Part shown: positions 52,044 to 59,619 of the stretch, piece by piece
How the letters are laid out: each line of letters opens with the position of its first letter
How positions within the stretch are numbered: the first letter of the stretch is position 1
NCBI GenBank assembly: GCA_947499145.1
Contig: CANMNB010000002.1
Location: 62,001 to 126,000 of the forward strand
Reading direction: 5' to 3'
DNA from: an uncultured Arachnia sp.
GTDB taxonomy: Bacteria; Actinomycetota; Actinomycetes; Propionibacteriales; Propionibacteriaceae
DNA: 64,000 nucleotides
Translations under genes and position numbers: made by a program
Notes under the pieces: generated by a model
What the model saw: the letters and a program-made list of their open reading frames with translations, nothing else
Database searches by the model: none
What the model was told of the DNA's origin: nothing

Positions 52044-52077
52044 GCATCAATAATGATGCATGTCGATACTCTGGCGC
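52021..52077. promoter_or_regulatory. 57-bp near-perfect palindrome, ArsR-type operator
   Basis: The core AGTATCGACATGCATCA (52033-52049) and TGATGCATGTCGATACT (52054-52070) is a perfect 17-bp inverted repeat with 4-nt centre ATAA. Outer arms GCGCCAGA (52021-52028) and TCTGGCGC (52070-52077) also pair. It covers the annotated start of the ArsR-ArsC gene, which supports the later start at 52010. It could also form a cruciform or terminator after arsA. Confidence 0.75.
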
Positions 52078-52154
52078 AATCCCAGCCACGTGCCCGCCGA
52101 AACTCTCCCGGAAATGCGGCGCCGATCCGCCCGACTCCGAGATCTCGGAGCACT

Positions 52155-53912
52155 TCAGGACGCCAATGCGGCCAAGCGCTGGGGGCCTACGGGCTCTTCT
52201 TGCAGCAGGGGAACAATGGCCAGCCTGGTTGCCCGCTCCCGTACGGCACTGATGGGGCCCTGCTCCTGATTAGCCCGGTGGCGCAGAAGTGGTGAGTGGG
52301 TGTTTGCGGCGGTCAGCGATTGGTTGATAACCCAGGCCCACGGCTGGATGCCGGCTCGCTTCAGGTCATCCTCGAGAATGCTTGCCTCCAGAACGGGTGT
52401 GGTCTCCGGCAGGGTCACGAGGAGGATCTTCGTGTAGTCAGGATCCTGCAACCGCATGAACGGCGTCGTGTACTGCGTGCCGCTATCCATGTTGCGCGCA
52501 ATCTCGCGATGGTAGGAGCCGGCCGCGTCCATCAACAGCAGCGTGTGACCCGTTGGGGCGGTGTCCATCACCACGAACCTTCGGCGCGCCTCGCTGACAA
52601 GGTGGGAGAACTGCTGGAAGACCGCCACCTCTTCCGTGCACGGCGACAAGAGATCCTCAGCGAGCAACGCGCGCCCGGCATCATCCAAGTTCTTGCCCTT
52701 GGTGTTCATGACGTGCTCTCGGTAGTCCTTCACCGCCTGGTCGGGGCTGACCTGCGACATGACGAGATTCGGGAGTTCCTGACCGGCTCCGAGCGCGTTC
52801 TCCAGATGTCCTGCCGGATCGGTGGTGGTCAGGTGCACATCATGTCCCAACTCCGCGAGCCGGGCCGCCACTGCGGCAGCAATAGTCGTCTTTCCCACTC
52901 CACCCTTCCCCATGCACATGATCAGGCCGCGCCCGTCAGATGCAATCTGGTCGATCATGGCATCCAACGAGGGGCCGTCGCCATGACTCAGGGGGATGGG
53001 GCTGTCCGGCGGGACGTCGGACGCGTCCTGGAAGAGGGAGCGGATGGCGTCGAGGCCTACCATGTTCTCCGGCTTGAGCTCAATGATGTCCCTTGGAACA
53101 TCGGCAAGACTCGCGGGCATGTCCTCGATGGCACTGCGTTCGCGGTCCCGGATGGCCAGAACAAGGCTGTCGTCTTCGTCGGGGGCATCAGGGAGCACGG
53201 CGTTGATGACGACATTGCTCGCCCGGATACCGGTCCCCGTCAACTCCTCAGCGGTCCTTGCGATTTCCGCCAGACTGGAAACCTGAGCGCGAGCCACAAG
53301 CACCAACCTGGTGAGGGAAGGGTCAGCCAGAGCCCCCACTGCACCGCTGTACAGGTCGCGCTGCTTCTCGAGCCCGGAAAGAGGGCCCAGACAGGAAGCG
53401 TCTCCCTTCCCTGCCTCGAGGAAGCCGGTCCAATCGCCGGGCAGCTTGAGCAGGCGAATGGTGTGGCCGGTGGGGGCGGTGTCGAAGATGACGTTGTCGT
53501 AGTCCGCGACAAGAGCGGGATCCGCCAACAAGGCCGTGAACTCGTTGAACGAAGCGATCTCCGTGGTGCATGAACCGGAGAGCTGTTCGGTGATCGAGGC
53601 GATTTCTGGCTCCGGAAGCAGTCCGCGGACCGGGCTGATGATTCTCTCGCGATACTCAGCGGCCGCCTGCTCCGGGTCGATCTCAAGTGCATCCAGGCCA
53701 GGAACCGAGGTCACGGGCGAGATGGTGTTGCCAATCGTTTGGTCAAAGACCTGCCCCACGTTGGAGGCGGGATCGGTGCTGACCAGCAGCACTCGTCGCC
53801 CTTCGCCAGCCAGCTGCACCGCCGTGGCGCATGCGATGGACGTCTTGCCGACCCCACCCTTGCCGGTGAAGAACAGGAAGCGGGTCGGTTCAGTCAAGAA
53901 GCGCAGCGTCAT
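52155..53912 (-). CDS. arsA: arsenical pump-driving ATPase ArsA
   Basis: A 585-residue ATPase of two homologous halves. Walker A motifs are TGKGGVGKTSIA (about 16) and MGKGGVGKTTIA (about 336). Switch/signal motifs VSTDPASN and TTTDPAGH follow each, and DTAPTGHT occurs in both halves. Metalloid-binding cysteines are in GSCTTEIASF, GDASCLG and LSPCTEEVAVF, matching Cys113/172/422 of E. coli ArsA. It energises arsenite export through a membrane partner, but no arsB or acr3 is in the window. Confidence 0.95.
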   Translation of the reverse strand: MTLRFLTEPTRFLFFTGKGGVGKTSIACATAVQLAGEGRRVLLVSTDPASNVGQVFDQTIGNTISPVTSVPGLDALEIDPEQAAAEYRERIISPVRGLLPEPEIASITEQLSGSCTTEIASFNEFTALLADPALVADYDNVIFDTAPTGHTIRLLKLPGDWTGFLEAGKGDASCLGPLSGLEKQRDLYSGAVGALADPSLTRLVLVARAQVSSLAEIARTAEELTGTGIRASNVVINAVLPDAPDEDDSLVLAIRDRERSAIEDMPASLADVPRDIIELKPENMVGLDAIRSLFQDASDVPPDSPIPLSHGDGPSLDAMIDQIASDGRGLIMCMGKGGVGKTTIAAAVAARLAELGHDVHLTTTDPAGHLENALGAGQELPNLVMSQVSPDQAVKDYREHVMNTKGKNLDDAGRALLAEDLLSPCTEEVAVFQQFSHLVSEARRRFVVMDTAPTGHTLLLMDAAGSYHREIARNMDSGTQYTTPFMRLQDPDYTKILLVTLPETTPVLEASILEDDLKRAGIQPWAWVINQSLTAANTHSPLLRHRANQEQGPISAVRERATRLAIVPLLQEEPVGPQRLAALAS

Positions 53913-53916
53913 GGTC

Positions 53917-54276
53917 TCAGAGCCTTGCGTTCAAGGGGCCAACGCTGGCGCCCAGCCGCTGCTGCATCGTGACGCCCAAGCCGGCGTAGCGGGCGAGAGC
54001 GTCTCTGCTGGGGTACCCGCCGGTGAAGACCGTCACCCCATCGACCAGGACGAGCGGCAGACCTTCTGAGCCAGCCACCTTGAGGAAACCCATCACAGCC
54101 GGGTTCTCGACGAAGGATGCCGCGTCGCTGGCCAGGTTGTGCCGACTGATGTCGACGCCCTGACGCTTGAGAAAGTCAAGATCGGCGCTGAAGTCCACCA
54201 GCGACTGATCCACATCCTCGCCACATACGCCTGTGTTGCAGCACAGGGCCGGCTCGAACACACGAATACTCGCCAT
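53917..54276 (-). CDS. arsD: arsenic metallochaperone ArsD
   Basis: 119 residues. With ATG 54276 the arsenite-binding cysteines fall at 12, 13 and 18 (FEPALCCNTGVCG), exactly as in E. coli ArsD; ATG 54279 would shift them. It hands arsenite to ArsA, whose gene begins 4 bp downstream. It is divergent from arsR (54427). Confidence 0.93.
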   Translation of the reverse strand: MASIRVFEPALCCNTGVCGEDVDQSLVDFSADLDFLKRQGVDISRHNLASDAASFVENPAVMGFLKVAGSEGLPLVLVDGVTVFTGGYPSRDALARYAGLGVTMQQRLGASVGPLNARL

Positions 54277-54295
54277 CATTTTCCCTCTCACAAGA

Positions 54296-54410
54296 CATCG
54301 ATTGTCATCGATTCGAACTGTAGCCTACTCGAATCGACGACTGTCAATCTGAACCGAGAGCCCATCGTTCAACTCGACACGGGTCCCGGTCGTATCCATC
54401 GGTATCGATG
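54296..54410. promoter_or_regulatory. divergent arsD / arsR promoter with repeated operator motifs
   Basis: The direct repeats CATCGATTG (54296-54304) and CATCGATTC (54306-54314) are followed by the inverted repeat TCGATTCGA (54308-54316) and TCGAATCGA (54329-54337). A further CATCG-gtat-CGATG lies at 54397-54410, just before arsR. These are good candidates for ArsR binding on both promoters. Confidence 0.6.
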
Positions 54411-54426
54411 TGGCAGACTCTAGGAC

Positions 54427-54792
54427 ATGACCCGCGTTCTGCCGACTCTCGAGTGTGTCCCGGCCAGCCTTGGGCATCTCATGGCGCCCCAAGACGCTCT
54501 GGAACTGAGTGAGGTCTTGAAGGCGCTGGCAGATCCGGTGAGGTTGCGGCTGCTGCGCTTCGTGGCCGAAGCCCCGGACACGACAGCCTGCGCTTGCCAC
54601 TTGCCCCCGGCGCTGGGGATATCCCAGCCGACGCTCTCACACCACCTCAAGAGGCTCGTCGAGGCGGGACTCTTGATCCGGGAGCAGCGGGGCCGCTGGG
54701 CGCACTATCGCACCCATCCGGCTTCGCTGGCTCCGTTGATCGAGGTGCTGACAGCTCTGGCTGGCACACCCGAGGACGCGTCACCGCGATAG
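54427..54792 (+). CDS. arsR: ArsR-family arsenite-responsive repressor
   Basis: 121 residues with a winged helix (LSEVLKALADPVRLRLLRFV, recognition helix ISQPTLSHHLKRLVEAG). Candidate metalloid ligands are Cys10 (TLECVP) and the two Cys of ACACHL just before the recognition helix (about 56-58). It is divergent from arsDA and upstream of two ylbF genes, so it probably controls both transcripts. Confidence 0.9.
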   Translation: MTRVLPTLECVPASLGHLMAPQDALELSEVLKALADPVRLRLLRFVAEAPDTTACACHLPPALGISQPTLSHHLKRLVEAGLLIREQRGRWAHYRTHPASLAPLIEVLTALAGTPEDASPR

Positions 54793-54857
54793 TCCGGTCA
54801 GGCGCGATGGAAGCACCACACACCACCCAGTCACACCACCAAGGAGACCCCACGGAC

Positions 54858-55253
54858 ATGCTTACCTCAACCATTGACGCGCCGGCGGAGGCCGAGGCGC
54901 TCGCCGCCGCGAGAACGTTCGGGGAGGCGCTGAAGGCGAGCCCTGAGTTCGCCGCCGTGCTTGCCGCCGACGCGGCCCTCTCACAGGACCCCGCGGCCAA
55001 CGCCGCCATCGCGGCCTTCGACCGCCTCCAGCAAAGCCTGCGCGCCGAGATCACCACGGGGGCACTCCAGGAGTCGCAGCGGGCCGAACTCGCACGCTGT
55101 CAGCAGGATATGTACGACGTCCCGTCGGTAGCTGCCTACGTCGCAGCCACGGAGGCCTTCCAGACGGCGTGTCAAGCCACCTCGTCCATTGTGAGCGAGA
55201 TCATCGGAATCGACTTCGCCGCCAACAGCCGCTCCGGCGGCTGCTGCGGCTGA
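54858..55253 (+). CDS. YlbF-family protein with C-terminal Cys-Cys, arsenic-linked
   Basis: A 131-residue all-helical protein of the Com_YlbF type: ALAAARTFGEALKASPEFAA, then AAIAAFDRLQQSLRAEI, then a last helix pair VAAYVAATEAFQTACQATSS. It ends SGGCCG (Cys129, Cys130), with further Cys at about 80 and 107. In Bacillus the YlbF-YmcA-YaaT complex carries Fe-S clusters and guides RNase Y. Here the gene lies 65 bp behind arsR in the same direction, and the cysteine tail suggests metalloid or cluster binding (inference). AAGGAG is upstream. Confidence 0.78.
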   Translation: MLTSTIDAPAEAEALAAARTFGEALKASPEFAAVLAADAALSQDPAANAAIAAFDRLQQSLRAEITTGALQESQRAELARCQQDMYDVPSVAAYVAATEAFQTACQATSSIVSEIIGIDFAANSRSGGCCG

Positions 55254-55267
55254 TAGGACTAACCATC

Positions 55268-55642
55268 ATGCTTTCACCAGAACTTCGCACTGCGGCCGAG
55301 TCCTTCGGCGAAGCGCTTCGTCACGCTCCAGTGGTGGCGACGTACGTCGCTGCGTCGGATGCGCTGAACGCCGATCCCGACGCACAGGCGGTCATGCTCG
55401 CCCTGAGGGGACCTCAGGAGCGTTTCATGAATGCCCAGCGTTCAGGGGCAGCCCTGACGCAGGAACAGGTGGACCAGCTCCGAGCAGCGCAAGCAGCTGT
55501 CCGAAGCAATGAGACGATCATGAACCACCTCCGCGCCACCAGCGCGATCAAGGCATACCTTCCGACAGCAGCAGGCGAAGTCAGCGCGACCCTGGGCGCC
55601 GATTATGCGGGCATGATCGCGCCAGCTGCGGCCAGTTGTTGA
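55268..55642 (+). CDS. second YlbF-family protein, arsenic-linked
   Basis: 124 residues, a paralogue of the preceding gene: LRTAAESFGEALRHAPVVATY, then QEQVDQLRAAQAAVRSNETI, then a terminal helix ending AASC (Cys124). It has one C-terminal Cys where the first has two. It starts 14 bp after the first gene stops, so the two are co-transcribed and may form a heteromer. Confidence 0.78.
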   Translation: MLSPELRTAAESFGEALRHAPVVATYVAASDALNADPDAQAVMLALRGPQERFMNAQRSGAALTQEQVDQLRAAQAAVRSNETIMNHLRATSAIKAYLPTAAGEVSATLGADYAGMIAPAAASC

Positions 55643-56199
55643 CAGGACCCCCCACACCAGCGCTCGCCGCTGGCCCGGTCGTGCGTCGTCAACGGGATGC
55701 TCGAATGCGTGTGTTCTGGGAAGGGCGGAGTCCTTCTGAGTCGTGCTCACGCTGACTCCGTCGAGGGCGAAGTTGTGCGCCGTCATAGCGGCGGATCCAG
55801 TCGGCCGAGTTGAGGTAACCGATCATGAGAACCTAGGGCATCTACGGGATCAGGAAGCCCCAAGGGTCCCGGATGGGCGCCGAGCTCGACAAGCACGGCG
55901 GTCGCCTCGACGTGTCTCGTGCATCGGGCCCCGAAAGACACCGGGAGGCGCATCCGGCCCAGCGACCGCGCCCCACGATTGAGCACGGGACACCTCCTCG
56001 CCGAGCAAACCGACAAGAGTCTCCGCCACCCCAGCTTGACACCCTCAGCCCCTGCCCAGCATCACTGCCGGCGGCGAGGACGTGTCCCCCAGCAGCCCTT
56101 GGTCATCATCGCCCCAACGATGGAACCCTTCTTGCTGCGTCCCGTAAGCGCTGTGCGACCAAACCGAGCCCGCCTTCAGCGGAGAAGGGGCGCGCACTA
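55643..56199. other. gene-poor stretch
   Basis: No convincing gene. A small hairpin CCAGCG-ctcgc-CGCTGG (55657-55673) may end the ylbF transcript. On the minus strand near 55690-55815 a short run (MIGYLNSADWIRRYDGAQLR) vaguely recalls the end of a transposase, too weak to call. Confidence 0.4.
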
Positions 56200-56221
56200 C
56201 AGTTCAATGAGGATTGAACTG
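56200..56221. promoter_or_regulatory. 9-bp inverted-repeat operator before the TauE/SafE gene
   Basis: CAGTTCAAT-gagg-ATTGAACTG is a perfect inverted repeat 19 bp before the start at 56241. Its size and place fit an ArsR-family operator; it differs from the motifs at 52021, 54296 and 57068. Confidence 0.6.
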
Positions 56222-56240
56222 AGCCTGAGGGGAGAGCGTC

Positions 56241-57005
56241 GTGGAGGGTTGGACCTTGTATCTGGTGCTCTCATTGGTAGTTCTAGGACTGTCCTTTCTC
56301 TCCGGGATGATGGGCTTGGGCGTAGCCTTCATCGCCACCCCCGTGCTGGCCATCTTCGGTCTCGAACTCAAGCACGAAATCATGCCCCTGTCGCTGTGGC
56401 TGAACGGCGTGACGGCCATATCCGGCGCGGTGGCCTTCGCAAGGAAGGGCATGGTTGACTGGCGCACGGCTCTACCGTTACTCGCGGTGACCACCATCGC
56501 CGCGCCAATAGGAGTGTGGCTCCTCAACTTCACTTCGACCACCGTGCTGTGGTGGCTGTACGTAGCGGTACTTCTATTCCTCGCGTGGCGAATGGCGTTC
56601 CCACCGGCGCAGGACGATTCAGCACCCCTCGGGATCACCGATCGGACGCGCTGGAAAGCCACAGGAGCCAGCTCGGGCATCGGCGTATTCGCAGGCCTCC
56701 TCGGAGTCGGCCCCGGCTTTCTCATGATGCCGACGCTGGTCCTTCTCGGCTTGACCGCCCGAACAGCAGCCGCCACGAACAGTGTGGTGGTGACGCTGCC
56801 CTCGTTCTCTGCGTTCCTGACGCACCTGCCCTCGGCGCGCTTCGATTGGATCCTGCTGCTACTGACGACCATCGCCGCAATCGTCGGCGCCCAGTGGGGA
56901 GCCCTCTTCATGGCAAAGCGCGTCAAGAGCCTCACACTGACCCGTGTATTCGCAGTGGCCCTGGTTCTTCTCGCCGCTCAACGAGTCTGGTCACTGCTGA
57001 CTTGA
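56241..57005 (+). CDS. TauE/SafE-family anion permease
   Basis: A 254-residue protein with about 8 spans in two halves. The repeats FLSGMMGLGVAFIATPVL (N half) and VFAGLLGVGPGFLMMPTL (C half) are the family's paired motifs. Relatives export sulfite, sulfonates or other anions. Here it sits between arsenic genes with its own operator-like repeat. It could export an arsenic or sulfur oxyanion or partner ArsA, both inferences. The start is GTG with GAGGGGAG upstream; ATG 56262 is possible. Confidence 0.85.
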   Translation: MEGWTLYLVLSLVVLGLSFLSGMMGLGVAFIATPVLAIFGLELKHEIMPLSLWLNGVTAISGAVAFARKGMVDWRTALPLLAVTTIAAPIGVWLLNFTSTTVLWWLYVAVLLFLAWRMAFPPAQDDSAPLGITDRTRWKATGASSGIGVFAGLLGVGPGFLMMPTLVLLGLTARTAAATNSVVVTLPSFSAFLTHLPSARFDWILLLLTTIAAIVGAQWGALFMAKRVKSLTLTRVFAVALVLLAAQRVWSLLT

Positions 57006-57067
57006 CCGCACCAGCAAGAGCGATCCAGTGGTCTCGGCCTGACTGGGTATCAGTAGCAGTTGGTGTT

Positions 57068-57091
57068 ACCAACGGATGTTGGTGATAGGCT
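57068..57091 (+). promoter_or_regulatory. operator and leaderless promoter of the second arsR
   Basis: ACCAAC-ggat-GTTGGT (57068-57083) is a perfect 6-bp inverted repeat directly before TAGGCT (57086-57091), which is 6 nt before the ATG at 57098. This is consistent with autorepression. Confidence 0.6.
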
Positions 57092-57097
57092 AGCCGT

Positions 57098-57487
57098 ATG
57101 GAGCACACGTTGGAGGTAGCCCTGTTCGGCACCCCCGACTTGGGAGACCGCGATTATGCCCGCCTCCTGGCATCCAAACTGAAGGCTTTGGCGGACGAAA
57201 ACCGACTTGCCCTCATCCTCCTCTTGGCGCAGGGTCCCCACACGGTGGGGCAGTTGCAGGAGAACACAGGGTTGGGCCAGACCTTGGTCAGCCATCATCT
57301 GGGGCTACTGAGGGAACACGGGTTGGTCAGCGTGGCCGCCAGAGGGCGAAGCAACATCTATTCCCTGTGCTGCGACCAGCTGGGAGAGCCAGTGCGGCTG
57401 CTAGCAACGTTGGCCGCGTTGACGCCAGGAGGCGTCGCTGCGTGCTGCGAGGCCGGACCGCGGGATACCACCAAACCTGTCCCCTGA
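57098..57487 (+). CDS. ArsR/SmtB-family repressor
   Basis: 129 residues with a winged helix (LASKLKALADENRLALILLL; recognition helix GQTLVSHHLGLLREHG). Cys-Cys pairs occur at SLCCDQ (about 89-90) and AACCEAG (about 119-120), a soft-metal or As/Sb sensing pattern outside the helix positions used by CmtR. It is followed after 92 bp by an ABC exporter that it probably controls. Confidence 0.87.
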   Translation: MEHTLEVALFGTPDLGDRDYARLLASKLKALADENRLALILLLAQGPHTVGQLQENTGLGQTLVSHHLGLLREHGLVSVAARGRSNIYSLCCDQLGEPVRLLATLAALTPGGVAACCEAGPRDTTKPVP

Positions 57488-57579
57488 TCCGCAGTCCGGG
57501 CTCGGCATCGCAAGGACCCGGACGTGCATCCATCACCGCCCCTTCGAGGCTGGGGACTCGTCTCAACTGTTAGGAAAGC

Positions 57580-59424
57580 ATGCGTAGTCTCCTGAGGCTC
57601 TTACACCTGGCTCGAGAGCTCTGGCCCTACTACGTGGGGATTGCCTTGGCGGCGCTGGCAATTGCGGGGACTGCACTCGTCACACCGTTCATCATCAAAG
57701 CCGCGACGGACGAGATCGTTCTGCAGATGCAGGGACAGGGCGGCGGAGCGGCGGAATTGCTCTGGCTGGCCGGGGGGTTGCTGTTGGTCGAACTCGTGAG
57801 CACAGTCGTCGCCAACGCGGGCGGCTACCTGGGCGATGTTATGTCGGTCAAGCTAAGGGCCATCCTGTCGTCTCGCTACTACGCCAAGATGCTCACTCTG
57901 CCGCAACGCTTCTTCGATGGCCAGCTCACCGGAACCGTGATCAACCGACTCACCAGATCGATCACCGAGACCTCCCAGTTCTTCCAAATGTTCGCCAACA
58001 CCTTCCTCCCATTGCTGCTCACCGTGCTGGCGGTGCTCATAGTGACGGCCACCTACTCTGTCTGGCTGGCGATCCTGCTGGTGGTCATCTATCCCATCTT
58101 CATGTGGCTCACCGCCTTGACGTCCAAGCATTGGCAACCGCTTGAGCAACAAAAGAACCAGCACTTCGACATCGCCGGTGGGCGCTTCGCTGAAGCCATC
58201 GGACAGATCCGCGTGGTGAAGAGCTTCACCGCCGAGTTGCGCGAACTGCGGGTCTTCAACGAGCGTTACGTGAGGACGGTCGAGGTCACGCACGGCCAAT
58301 CCCGCTACTGGCACCTCATGGACGTTGCCCGTCGCGGTGCCTTCGCCCTCATCTTCTTCGGGATCTACGCCATCATCTTCACCTCCACGGCCTCCGGCGC
58401 GTTCAGCCTTGGCGCCATGGTCTTGTTGATTCAGCTCGTGGCGATGGCGAAGCAACCTGTCAGCATGATGAGCTACCTCGTCGACAGCTCCCAGCGCGCG
58501 ATCGCGGGCTCCACCAGCTACATTGAGGCGCTCGATGAACTGCCCGAGCCCCATGCTCCATTCGGACAGGAAGCCGCACTCAGCTTCACCAGACCTGCGG
58601 GCAACGGAGCGACTCAGGCCGCGGTAGCACCTTGGCAAGCGGCAAGTGCCGGCCCAGCCATTTCTCTGGGGCACGTGTCGTTCTCCTACGACGGCGCTTC
58701 AGAGGTCCTGCAGGACGTGACCTTCTCAGTTGCGCCCGGTGAACGGGTAGCCCTCGTCGGGGAATCGGGAGGCGGAAAGACCACTCTCGTCAACCTGCTC
58801 CTCGGGCTCTACCGACCGGATGCCGGCGACGTGCAAGTCCTCGGCAGTGATGTCACCCGCCTGCCTCTCCAGCAGCTTCGCGCACAGATCGGCGTCGTCT
58901 TCCAGGACTCTGCCCTCTTCTCCGGCACCATTCGGGAGAACATCGCCTACGGGCGGCCGGACGCGACCGCTGCCCAGATCGAGGACGCTGCACGCCGCGC
59001 CAATGCGCACGAGTTCGTCTCCCGCCTGACCCACGGCTATGACTCCGAAATTGGCGAGCGTGGCATCAAACTTTCGGGCGGCCAGAAACAGCGGGTGGCG
59101 GTAGCACGAGCGCTACTTAAGGACGCACCCATACTGGTTCTCGACGAGGCCACCTCCGCCCTCGACTCCAAGGCCGAACGACTCGTGCAGGCAGGACTTG
59201 ATGCGCTCATGGCTGATCGCACGACCCTCATCATCGCCCACCGGCTATCGACGATCTCATCGGTGGACAGGATCATCACGCTGCGCCAGGGGCGAGTGGA
59301 CGAGATCGGTACACCAGCTCAGCTTGCCCAGTCGGGCGGCATTTACGCCGAACTGCTGGCGCTACAAGCCTCCGCGAGCAAAGCCGACCGCAAGCGTCTT
59401 CACGCCTATGACATCACCGGGTGA
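57580..59424 (+). CDS. ABC exporter (fused permease and ATPase)
   Basis: A 614-residue half-transporter working as a dimer. Six spans lie in residues 1-325 (exporter coupling-loop region NRLTRSITETSQFFQ). The ATPase domain from about 350 has Walker A GESGGGKTT (about 393), Q-loop VVFQDSALF, signature LSGGQKQRVAVARAL (about 497), Walker B ILVLDEATSALD and H-loop IAHRLST. The substrate is unknown; the position behind arsR suggests export of a metalloid or metalloid-thiol conjugate, as Atm1-like exporters do, but that is an inference. Confidence 0.88.
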   Translation: MRSLLRLLHLARELWPYYVGIALAALAIAGTALVTPFIIKAATDEIVLQMQGQGGGAAELLWLAGGLLLVELVSTVVANAGGYLGDVMSVKLRAILSSRYYAKMLTLPQRFFDGQLTGTVINRLTRSITETSQFFQMFANTFLPLLLTVLAVLIVTATYSVWLAILLVVIYPIFMWLTALTSKHWQPLEQQKNQHFDIAGGRFAEAIGQIRVVKSFTAELRELRVFNERYVRTVEVTHGQSRYWHLMDVARRGAFALIFFGIYAIIFTSTASGAFSLGAMVLLIQLVAMAKQPVSMMSYLVDSSQRAIAGSTSYIEALDELPEPHAPFGQEAALSFTRPAGNGATQAAVAPWQAASAGPAISLGHVSFSYDGASEVLQDVTFSVAPGERVALVGESGGGKTTLVNLLLGLYRPDAGDVQVLGSDVTRLPLQQLRAQIGVVFQDSALFSGTIRENIAYGRPDATAAQIEDAARRANAHEFVSRLTHGYDSEIGERGIKLSGGQKQRVAVARALLKDAPILVLDEATSALDSKAERLVQAGLDALMADRTTLIIAHRLSTISSVDRIITLRQGRVDEIGTPAQLAQSGGIYAELLALQASASKADRKRLHAYDITG

Positions 59425-59619
59425 CGCCAGAGACGCCTCCATGTCTGATCTCTGATCAGGGAGACCCATTCTGTCCCGTGGACGCCTGCCATCCATAACC
59501 ATCGGGACCTTGGCTCTGAGAACCTTGGGCGACACGTGTACCCCCAGGTTCGAAGTAGCACACACCTCTTGCACTGTCGGTGCCGCCGCGTCGCGGTGCG
59601 GTCGGGGTTCTTGGGGGGT

